A stretch of DNA of 64,000 bases from Mimachlamys varia (taxonomy: Eukaryota > Mollusca > Bivalvia > Pectinida > Pectinidae): positions 30,130,229-30,194,228 of the forward strand of contig OX392533.1 of NCBI GenBank assembly GCA_947623455.1, read 5' to 3'. Within the stretch, counting starts at the first letter, position 1; every line of letters begins with the position of its first letter. A program made the position numbers and the translations under genes. Shown here in pieces: positions 54,830 to 64,000 of this stretch. The notes beneath the pieces were generated by a model. It saw only the letters and a list, made by a program, of their open reading frames with translations, ran no database searches and had not been told where the DNA came from.

Positions 54830-55030
54830 GCTGTAATTGGTCCTGTGTTTAGAGGTGGTGAACCAGGTCTCTGATTGATCAACTTCTCCCGATAAATGTC
54901 ATCTCCCACCTTCTCCATTAATCAATCAGGCCGGCAGTGTATCAGGTACTCGTCCCGGCCTCGCAATCCTCTGTAATTATACACAACCTCAATCCTCATC
55001 ATCCCGCAGAATTTTATGCTGATGAAAGCC
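54830..55030. promoter_or_regulatory. Candidate enhancer-like block with PBX/HOX-type sites
   Basis: A GC-richer, non-repetitive block. It contains CTGATTGATCAAC (54871-54883) and, 32 bp on, CCATTAATCAATCAGG (54915-54930), whose reverse strand reads TGATTGATTAAT. TGATTGAT and TGATTGATTAAT match the composite sites described for PBX/EXD with HOX proteins. The two sites face each other. No frame spans the block. Assignment as regulatory is inference. Confidence 0.3.
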
Positions 55031-55299
55031 TTGAATTTGTTTTCAGTTTCAGTTTTTGGTGATATTTCTTTCCAGCTTGGCTGTGTGAATTCTAATTATC
55101 TTTGTGGTTTGATAATTTTTTGTTAACTTCCGAAAAAGATGTTAAACACAGTGGGAACCTTTTAAATGCAGGCATCATCAGACGACAAGGTATCTGTCGT
55201 CATTCTTATGAGTGATTATCCTTTTTTATAAGAAATCGGTAGCAAAATCCGGAACCAAACCGCTAGAAAATGAAGATATCAAATAAGATATTAACTAAT

Positions 55300-55525
55300 T
55301 AATGTAACTCCATTTCTTAAGTTAGACTTTAAATGTAGCGCTATTTCTAAAATTACAAACGTAGACTTCGAATGTGGCTCCTTTTCTTAAACTATTATAG
55401 ACTTCCAATGTGACTCCTTTTCTTAAACTAGACTTCCAATGTGGCTCCTTTTCTTAAACTAGACTTCCAATGTAGCACCATTTCTTAAACTACAAACGTA
55501 GACTTCGAATATGGCTCCATTTCCT
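55300..55525. repeat. ~31-bp tandem repeat, about 7 copies
   Basis: The unit is GACTTCCAATGTGGCTCCTT then TTCTTAAACTA, with central copies almost identical and outer copies containing CAAACGTAGACTTCGAAT insertions. Confidence 0.85.
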
Positions 55526-56854
55526 TCAAAGCTGGAGCAGTAACTGTGGCATGTGTTTTACAAATTATTGTGGAGTTGGTATTAAAAAAAAAAACCACCA
55601 ATGATTATTATACAACATATATTTTGCTTAATGACATACATCATCTAGTGTCTTTTCATAACAACTGTATGCATTTTATAATGATCAGCCTCTGTAATGT
55701 ACAAATGTACACTATTTCAGACCATTTATGTAGAAATAGCATGAATAGAGCAATTGAACATGTTTCAGTTTTTGCCACTCACATGCATCTAAACCCATGA
55801 TAAAGATAATTATTTGCTAAGTACAACTGAGATGGGTTTTAAGAAAACATCTTCAAACAAATGCTTTCACAGCACATCATGTTAAATCGGGATAATTCCA
55901 CGTGAATAGTCTTGACGGGTAATTTTCAAGATGAGACTCTGGTGTTTAAATGTATAATGCTGCTCAAACCGTTCAATTCAAATGGTGTTGGATTCCATTT
56001 ACAATTTGCATGATATCGACAATAAAATGGATTTCATTGGGAAGAAGCTGCCCACTTTCCTATCACAGAACAGTTAAAGAAATCCCCAGATAGAAGACTA
56101 GATATTATATTGCTTAAAAGGCAAGTGACACTCAATGATATGAAATTTCATGAAGAAAATATGAGATCAATACAAACCAGGTTATTGCCATTCTTTCTAA
56201 AAGTTTTCTGGAAATTATTGATCAACGTTTACGGACATGCAATTTTCATTCTAAAGGATGGGCCAGGAAACTTTTTGAGTCTGGATTTTATTGTTAGTAT
56301 AAAGCAGAAGTAAATTAAGATAGAGTTGCGGTACTTTCCAATATTGTTGGAGTTATGAATTGAAAAAAAATGATAACTTACTATAAAGATTCATTCATTT
56401 TGGCACTAATATTAGGTTTTCAAAATAAAATGAGGATATTTGTTCTTAACTTTTTTCGACTTCAGAAAATGTAAAATAAAACAGATAATAATCCTACCAA
56501 TTAAGGTTGTATGTGCTACTTTACACACTTTTTAGAAATTGTATTAAAATAATTTCCCTTAAGGATTTGTAACCTTACAAAATAAAATGGTAACTCTAAT
56601 TGGCATTACAGTTATTTCCTTTAGGGAATATACATAATTACACTTTACACCTTTACATATGCTAGGGTTATTTCCTTAAAGAGGTATATGCTATTATACA
56701 CATGCTATATAACTTTGATTGTGTTAGAGTTATTTCCCTTGAGGATCATGCTTTTCTGCACATTACTTATCATATGCCTGAAGTATTTCTCTCTTATAGG
56801 TAAAGAAGTATGAACTTAACACACATTTTGTGCTGGGGCTGTCAACAATCCCTT
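55526..56854. other. Non-coding DNA with weak repeats of TTATTTCCCTT-like phrases
   Basis: Between 56540 and 56790 the phrase AGTTATTTCCCTT(A/G)AGG recurs at about 70 bp spacing, suggesting an old tandem repeat. A 67-codon frame at 56110-56313 and an 84-codon frame at 55546-55800 have no recognised motif. Confidence 0.4.
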
Positions 56855-56945
56855 GCTGGGAGAGGGCCTAGTAAGTTGTGAGAACTTGTGCCTCATCCTT
56901 TTATTGTCTTGATCAATAAAATGTGTTTGAATGAAAAAAAAAATC
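56855..56945 (+). mobile_element. LINE 3' tail fragment, family 1
   Basis: GCTGGGAGAGGGCCTAGTAA, then GAGAACTTGTGCCTCATCC, AATAAAATGTGTTTGAA and an A-run. Same order as at 9105-9190, with a preserved polyadenylation signal and A-tail. Confidence 0.65.
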
Positions 56946-58951
56946 CCTAGCTGCTATAGTACATACCTGAATACCTGTAATTTGAAGAAAAAAATAACCC
57001 ATATTCTGATATTTAACCCATGCTGAAGGCAAAACAGTTCTTGATCTAATATAATTATCACAGAGAGAGATAATAGATATCTTACACTAAGGTTATTTAA
57101 TGATAGTACACATGTATCAATTTCTTTTCTTAAATTGCCTTGGCAGTGCATCGTTGAAATATATTTAATGTTCCAGTGTAAGTCAGAAGTTATGGTAAGA
57201 CTAATTTTATACTTGGCTTACCAGCATGTATACATGTTTACCTCAATTGGAAAGCTTACACAGAGGTTATCGCAGCCTTTGTAGGTTGTCATGCTTCACA
57301 TCGGCATGTTCCGACACCAGCACGGTACAATGACCTTTAAGATGCAACCGGGAAATCAAATCACAGAACGGCACAACATTACAACTGCATTAAACCAAAC
57401 ATAATCTCTTTAATTGACACATAAAACCAAGTGTCGAACTAGTCTTGTCGAAGTCATTTCATCTCATCTCCGTCATGAAAGAAATACACAGTAACTCAGG
57501 GGTGCCCAGGGAAAATACAGCCATGAGAAAATGAAATGTTAAAACATGTGGCTCTAAACAAGCTCCAAAAAGATAATAAATATCATGGATCTCAGTTTAT
57601 TGAAAGCATGAATAATGTAGCTGGGACATTGAAATATTTTATTATTTTACTTTGAATTTATTGACATGGGAGGTTACACATTTACAGACCTGGTTTCCTA
57701 TCCAAATTGAAAGATAGTTGGATACTTGTTGCACTGACTAACATATAATTTATATCAGAGTTATCCCCTTTGTGGCTGTATTTGTAAATTTCCATGCACA
57801 TATATAATAAAAAATTAAAAAGACTGAAAGGTTTATAGGTCCATAACTCTCCCCCCCCCCCTCCTATAGGTCGGGGGGGGGGGGGGGGGGGGGGAAACTC
57901 TCACTTGCCTTTTAAAAGATGCAGTATAAGCTACATTATTGCAGCCATTTGTCATTAATTGTGATGCGTGTGTAGATATTGGATGATATAGACAGGATCG
58001 AAACTCCAAGCCTACCATGCATATAAAGTATTAGCTACTAAAATTCCCTAGCAGACACTCAGTTTAGACAGTAAAATTAGACAGTAAAAGGTTACCCTCA
58101 TTCAAAGTTTATATTTACCTGTTTTCATGAATCTTAAAATTCTGTTTTTTCTTTATAAAAACTCTGTTTTTCTTGTCTGGATTATTGTCCAATATTTTGT
58201 TCAGGTTTATGCTTTTTGTATTTGTGTTTTCTGTACAGAATCTCGGAAGTCAATGACCTTAATTATGTATTACCTTGTATTGACTGTAGGTAAAAAGCTA
58301 ACCCAAGATTAAATTTCGTACTAGGAGAAATCAATTAAGAAATGACATTGAAGGTTTTACAAATTGGATTTGTGTCCGATGTCAATTTATCTTACCATCC
58401 TTTTCAATTATAGGAATTTCATATCAGGAAATAGAGTTTCTGCCTGCAATAGTATTATGTTGTTATAGCCGCCAAGGTGATCCAAGTAAGGACAGGATGG
58501 ACGCACCTGTGCGGTCAACTTGGCGGGCAGTCTTATCTGTCTATACTGCCTATAGGTACACTCACTCTAGCTGTATCTCAGGTGAAAAAGCCCACCTGCT
58601 TGTTCCATATCTAACTGCAGATAGAAAACAAAAGCTATTGTAAGTTATGAATTTGTATTTTTAGCATCTTTGTACAATGTCTATTTATTTTCAGCGTGAT
58701 TCATTTCCAGTTTCTAGATGCTAGTGGCTTTTATATTTTTGAACCATAAAGTCTATAGATTTGGCTTGATATCATGTTTTAGTGTTTTTTATGATTCCCA
58801 TGTAATTATGATTATATTGTCATCATTCATTAAATGGATGGCTGGATAGGATGTTCTTAAAATTTTATTTTTAAGTAGGACTTGCTCATTCCTGGTCATT
58901 TCAGGGGTCAACTTCACTATTCTGGAGAGATTTCAATCAGAACAATGGATC
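56946..58951. other. Non-coding DNA
   Basis: No gene recognised. A short imperfect hairpin (GCCGCCAAGGTGATCC and GGTCAACTTGGCGGG) lies at 58468-58532. The C/G tract at 57851-57894 is listed separately. Confidence 0.4.
57851..57894. repeat. Complementary C-tract and G-tract (C11 then G22)
   Basis: An 11-base C-run, a short spacer CTCCTATAGGTC-like, and a 22-base G-run. The two runs can pair with each other, and the G-run alone has strong quadruplex potential. The length is likely unstable and hard to sequence. Confidence 0.85.
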
Positions 58952-59125
58952 AGCCCAGTTTCATAAATTTTGTAACTTAAAAATCTTCATATAAGGATTT
59001 AACAGATCAAAGATTAGATAAGGGCGTCGTAAACTCTATAAAGTTAAAGTACTTACCCTAACTGTTCCCTAGGAAGATTTTTAAGTTAAGGAATTTCCTA
59101 AGTCAAGGAACTTTCATTCAGACTG
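58952..59125. repeat. Foldback repeat related to 16069-16155
   Basis: TTTGTAACTTAAAAATCTTC at the left and GAAGATTTTTAAGTTAAGGA at the right are inverted. The outer CCAGTTTCATAAA and CTTTCATTCAGACTG are weakly inverted. It shares AAGTTAAGGAA words with the 16 kb foldback. Confidence 0.6.
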
Positions 59126-59484
59126 AAAGAAACTATAGGTGCATGCACACATACCGATTGGGCGATCATGAAAAATAATTTTAGATTAGTAATGCCAAGG
59201 AAAATTTTGTTATTTAGTGCTGGTGTAAGTTGGTATTCAGATTAACTATAGCTAGGACTATAGTTATATATGGGTTTCCAATGAGTCACTCTGCATCTTA
59301 TTCATATGAGGGAATTGGAACAGTCACATGTATAATTTAAACAAGAATGGTTTATGGTAATTATATGTAATTGCCTAGTGATTCATGATAAATATAGGGT
59401 AAACTGTTGGTATTCACTGGGGTATGACAATAATAAATACTGATGCATACATGTATTTACACTCTAGATATCTACGTGTAGGTA

Positions 59485-60501
59485 CAGACCCGTACACGTT
59501 CGCTGTTCCACTTTAAGCGTACCGTTTGCGTAGCATTTCCGTAGCACTTCCGTACCATTACCGTAGCATTTCCGTACCGTTTGCGTAGCATTTCCGTAGC
59601 ATTACCATAGCATTTGCGTCACACTACCGTAGCATTACCGTAGCATTTGCGTCCAACTACCGTACCATTTCCGTAGCACTAGCGTCATTTACAAAGCGTT
59701 CGCGAAACGTTCGGTTGAAAATTTTACGGAATAAATCTGACGAAATGAATAGTTCATGTTTTTATAAGCTGCATAAACTCAGAAATTTGTAAATAATCTC
59801 AGTCTCAAAAATTTACAAAACAAAAAAGAAGGCTTTTATCAATATGTATGAATCTGACTAAATTTAACATGAAATTAAATTAAATTAAATAAGAATATCA
59901 AGGTCATATGCCCCAGCCAGTCGGACAACAATGGGCCTTTCCAGCAAGCTCGTAAGAACATACCCGAGGTGTTCCGACTGATGCCCATGGCTACCTGTCA
60001 GAGTAAGTCAGGTCTCTTTGACGGAAAAAAATCATACATGTTCCAATATTACCGATATTTGATATTGTTCCCAATTACTTTTAAGGCATGTATGTTTGTT
60101 TCACTCTCATACCATTATCTTAATGGCAAAGCAAACATTAAAAAACAATCGTACGCATGTGTACACGCTGGATCTCCACTTTCGGTTTCAGAACACGTTT
60201 CCCAATGCATTATGGGTATTTCGTTTCGTTTGTATGTGTGATTATGTGGATCCGTTTTTATAGAAATCCGTTTATGTGATCGACCGTTTGCAAGCGTCAT
60301 CCGTAGCATTTCCGTACCGTTTGTGTAGCATTTCCGTAGCATTTCCGTACCATTTGAGTAGCACTTCCGTACCGTTCGCGTAGCATTTCCGTAGCATTTC
60401 CGTACCGTTTGCGTAGCATTTCCGTAACATTTGAGTAGCATTTCCGAAGCACTTCCGTACCGTTTGCGTCTAAGGTGGAACAGCGAACGTGTACGGGTCT
60501 G
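59485..60501. mobile_element. TA-flanked DNA transposon with perfect 27-bp TIRs and 11-bp iterons
   Basis: The left TIR (59485-59511) starts CAGACCCGTACACGTTCGCT. The right TIR (60475-60501) is its exact reverse complement over all 27 bp. Both are flanked by TA (59483-59484, 60502-60503). Next to each TIR lies an array of 11 bp units of the CGTAGCATTTC type, with CGTACCGTTTG as a regular variant: about 15 units at 59518-59690 and about 16 at 60282-60470. The iterons run in the same direction at both ends although the TIRs are inverted. The middle (59690-60280) has no transposase frame. Perfect TIRs suggest recent activity. TA points to a Tc1/mariner-like or other TA-targeting superfamily; the family is not recognised. 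Confidence 0.85.
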
Positions 60502-62699
60502 TATCTCTTTTATATTAGTATGCGACATCATTAAAACAACTTTGCAATCCTAGTCATTTGAGTGTTTGTTTCAGAGCTATTTACACTGTTACCCATAGCA
60601 GACTGTGAATGTCAAGCAGCACAATGAAAAAAATATATATAGGATTCAATTATGATCAAACCAAAACCCTGATAAGACTTTGTTTTATATTGGTATGAAA
60701 TTAATCACAGCATAATTATAGCTATGATCTGTCATCGCAATTGTCCAGATACAAATCTGCTGGCTACATGTTTTTATTTATTGGCTAGTTTTGCCTTCAG
60801 GCCTTACAAAATATGGTTTTATTTATTGGGAAGTTCTGCCTTTTTTCAGGCTTCTTTGTCATTGTATGTAGGTTAGTGAGTGCGTTGAACTCCACTTGTA
60901 TAGTGAACATGAAATGCAAATATTATAAATCTTAAAGGCAACAAGATGATAAGATATTATTACGTAAAGGTGCTGTATACAAAGTACGTGTGTTGGTTGG
61001 GATCCATGAGGGTCGAGTATAAATTCTTACAGGTGATGATATATAATAAGGGAAGATCATCTCTCTTTATCTCGGTCCATAGTTATCAACTTCCCTATCA
61101 ATGACATAGACAACCATTACTTAGCATTAGCTCACTGTAAACACAGTCAGGATATCGGTCAACCCATCCATTCTCAAACTGTCCGGAAAGCCTTGCCAGC
61201 CTTGCCTACCTTGTTGTCTATATACAATGTGATAAGATATAGGCTAATCATACGTCCACATACTTTGTTCAGCCAGAACTTCATTTGAACGTAGACATAT
61301 CAAAAGCATTGATGTGAATGAACTGTCTGTTATATGGCTTTTGTTTTACTCTAGTTGTCAGTTTCGGATAAAGTTTTGAAGTTTGGATTTTACTTGGGGA
61401 TATACCAGATTTTTATTGATATTGTGGAGAAAAGCATGCTTATTTCTGGTAAGTGATATATATAGAGACTTCTCACCATTTTTCAACCGAAAAAAGAATG
61501 CAGTTTGAAAACTACCTCTATTAATTTTAAGCCATTTTACGTCTCGCGTACAATTTTTCATTGATCTCTGATATAAATGATAGGTTTAACATCACACGTT
61601 TTAGTAAACCAAAGACATTAAAAAATTGTCTTTCTATGTCACAGAAAAGAATGATATATCCAATATCTTGACCTGTAAAGAGAATTATGAAAACTATACC
61701 CTGAGTATTAAGCCTTTGCTTAAGTATCAAGAGGTCCCTTTAGGTTGAACCAGGTGGCTAGGTTGTTTGCATTGTATGAAAGGGAAAATTGTAAATATTT
61801 TTCGTTCAATATCTCTGAGCAAGCAAATGGACAAATGAACAATGATCTGTACCTTTAACTGAAACATGAATAGGCCATTATACTTCAAGCTTAAAGTCTA
61901 GATTTATAAATCTTGGGCTACCTATTTTTCTGATTTCATTATTCTGGCAAAGCATATTTGTTGGCAAAACCTGTTTGTATCAGATCCATTTGTATGAATT
62001 GTATGATGAGATATAATTAAAGGCATTTTCCCAGTCTTGTTAGGTCATCATGAGACACCTATTTATTCAATACTTTTGTATGGATTGCTTTCAGGTAAAA
62101 TAGCTGGACTATAAGTTTTATCACAAAAAATGTTTTAAGAGGTTCGGGAGATAAAATAACTTTATGCAATCGATGAATATTACAATACACAGTACACTGT
62201 ACAGGTAGTAGGCACTAGCTTCCGTATACATTAACATATACGGTTTCATGTAATGAAATATCTGCAAGAGTTTGTGGCCTCGGGGAGTAGAAGCTGGTGC
62301 CAGATTTGTAGTCTAAATGAAATTGAATCATGGTTTTCGCCAATTTGTTTTGTCGTGGTAAAATTAATGTTAGTCTGCATTGTAGAATCCTCCCCATAAT
62401 TTTGCTCTTGGTTGAACTGGCTTAGAATTTATGGATAGAAAGCTTCCGGGTATTACGAAGTGATATGCTACATACATGTAGATATAAATTGCGCATTGCC
62501 TTATATGGAAATTTTTGATAAAGTTTTAAACCTTATAAGGAATTTTTTTATAATGTTTTGAGCAGTTTTAATATAACATTTTAATTATAAAAAATTGATG
62601 AAACTCGGGTAATACTGATATATACAGTGTCAATGTACATTACTTTAAATACATTTTTTGGGTTTAATCTTTTCACCGTTTTATGCTTGTCTTTTGATG
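60502..62699. other. AT-rich non-coding DNA
   Basis: No gene recognised. Minus-strand frames at 61358-61730 and 62215-62397 have no domains. No tandem array until 62700. Confidence 0.4.
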
Positions 62700-63435
62700 A
62701 GATGACCTTTATTATTGACAACAGTCCTTTCCCTTTAAAATTGTATGAGGTTATATCAGTAATATAAGGTCCCCCTGTTATTATTGACAATATAGTCCTT
62801 TGTCTTTAAGATTGTATGAGGTTTATAATAATATTAGTAATATAAGGCCCCCCTGTTATTATTGACAATAGTCCTTTGTCTTTAAGATCGTATGAGGTTA
62901 TATCAGTAATATAAGGTCCCCCTGTTATTATTGACAATAGTCCTTTGTCTTTAAGATTGTATGAGGTTTATAATAATATCAGTAATATAAGGTCCCCCTG
63001 TTATTATTGACAACAGTCCTTTGTCTTTAAGATTGTATGAGGTTTATAATAATATCAGTAATATAAGGCCCCCCTGTTATTATTGACAATAGTCCTTTGT
63101 CTTTAATATTGTATGAGGTTATATCTGTAATATAAGGTCCCCCTGTTATTATTGACAATAGTCCTTTGTCTTTAAGATTGTATGAGGTTTATAATAATAT
63201 TAGTAATATAATGTCCCCCTGTTATTATTGACAATAGTCCTTTGTCTTTAAGATTGTATGAGGTTTATAATAGTATCAGTAATATAATGTCCCCCTGTTA
63301 TTATTGACAATAGTCCTTTGTCTTTAAGATTGTATGAGGTTTATAATAATATTAGTAATATAAGGTCCCCCTGTTATTATTGACAATAGTCCTTTGTCTT
63401 TAAGATTGTATGTGGTTATATTAGAAATAATACCC
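62700..63435. repeat. 69/76-bp minisatellite, about 10 copies
   Basis: The unit is ATAAGGTCCCCCTGTTATTA then TTGACAATAGTCCTTTGTCT, TTAAGATTGTATGAGG and either TTATATCAGTAAT (69 bp) or TTTATAATAATATCAGTAAT (76 bp). By reading, the order of short (S) and long (L) units is S L S L L S L L L S. It ends in a C-run of about 13 at 63433-63445. Confidence 0.95.
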
Positions 63436-63716
63436 CCCCCCCCCCTTACAGATTTCCCAATTTTCGTCGGTGTCTCTGTGTAGAGATATTTGGAGAAAAC
63501 AAAATTGTTTCCACTAGATAAAGGATTTTATTAAAATCATGCGCTGTGTGACAGACTGGCATTGTACATAGAACTGTATAAATATATACCTGAACTATGT
63601 TTACCCTGTTTAAGCAACAACCTCATTGCTCTTGTGTTATGAGACAACCCTGTTAAAGACACCATTTTCAATGTTTTCCAATGCTGCAATTTCATTGTGA
63701 ACTTATGTATCATTAA
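63436..63716. other. Non-coding spacer between two tandem arrays
   Basis: Contains the C-run and otherwise no feature. A 67-codon minus frame at 63537-63740 has no recognised motif. Confidence 0.5.
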
Positions 63717-64000
63717 GGCCAACTGTGTGAAATAATCCACCTGTATTGAGAGATCACCTGTGTTGAAAGACCAACTGCATTGAGATAATGTGTATTAAAA
63801 ACCATCTGTATTGAAAGATCACCTGTGTTTAGGGACCTTCTGTATTGAGATATTACCTGTGGTGAGAGTCCATCTGTATTGAAAAATTACCTGTGGTGAG
63901 AGACCACCTGAGTTAAAGAGATGTTCTGTATTGAGATATTACCTGTGGTGAGAGTCCATCTGTATTGAAAAATTACCTGTGGTGAGAGTCCATCTGTATT
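63717..64000. repeat. 17-bp tandem repeat, runs off the window
   Basis: The unit is CTGTATTGAGATATTAC or CTGTGGTGAGAGTCCAT (17 bp each). The two types alternate towards the end, making a 34 bp higher-order unit. The array becomes more regular to the right and is cut by the window edge, so its true length is unknown. Confidence 0.92.

Overview
The window reads as a piece of a metazoan nuclear genome, most likely a marine lophotrochozoan and probably a bivalve mollusc. The reasons are: about two-thirds A+T; no dense ORFs (the longest open frame outside a repeat or transposon is about 100 codons); several CR1/Jockey-like LINE remnants with their typical 3' tails; two tRNA-derived SINE families; and many small terminal-inverted-repeat (TIR) elements and minisatellites. 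The bivalve guess rests on the look of the repeat families and was not tested by a search. I found no intact protein-coding host gene, no rRNA gene, no functional tRNA gene and no CRISPR array.

Layout. 1-7 kb: foldback MITEs, two full copies of a 0.4 kb TTAA-ended MITE, and an 800 bp element that carries a 75 bp AT-rich satellite between inverted ends. 8-15 kb: a graveyard of LINE pieces (a reverse-transcriptase tail on the minus strand at 8.5 kb, C-terminal pieces at 9.5 and 10.4 kb, and an endonuclease plus RT-start fragment at 12.8-14.7 kb). The last of these is interrupted by an hAT-like MITE whose removal restores the frame. 15-19 kb: a SINE, strong hairpins and a dispersed repeat with TGACGTCA motifs. 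19.5-23.0 kb: a 3.6 kb minisatellite of about 94 copies of a 38 bp unit with clear higher-order duplications. 25-26.5 kb: a second satellite-carrying inverted-repeat element, then a 46 bp minisatellite (about 17 copies). 26.8-27.4 kb: two SINEs on the minus strand. 28-33 kb: a third 0.4 kb MITE, a decayed LINE RT and a LINE zinc-finger remnant.

33-64 kb is quieter and could be intergenic or one long intron. It holds a cluster of six ~90 bp TTAA-ended MITEs, three ~0.4 kb CAGGG-ended MITEs, a 1.4 kb Tigger/pogo-like TA-flanked element, a SINE, a ~0.94 kb element with GGGCCC ends, and a 1,017 bp TA-flanked transposon with perfect 27 bp TIRs and 11 bp iterons in the same orientation at both ends. 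There are also several minisatellites, two of them at the right edge. One splice-flanked, stop-containing candidate exon lies at 41.2 kb, and a few GC-richer blocks with homeodomain/PBX-like or RUNX-like words could be conserved regulatory DNA.

Functionally this is a mobile-element landscape rather than a gene cluster. Non-autonomous DNA elements depend on transposases encoded elsewhere, SINEs depend on LINE enzymes, and several elements have grown internal tandem arrays. The candidates most worth following are the 11 bp-iteron transposon at 59.5-60.5 kb and the pair of inverted-repeat elements that carry AT-rich satellites.
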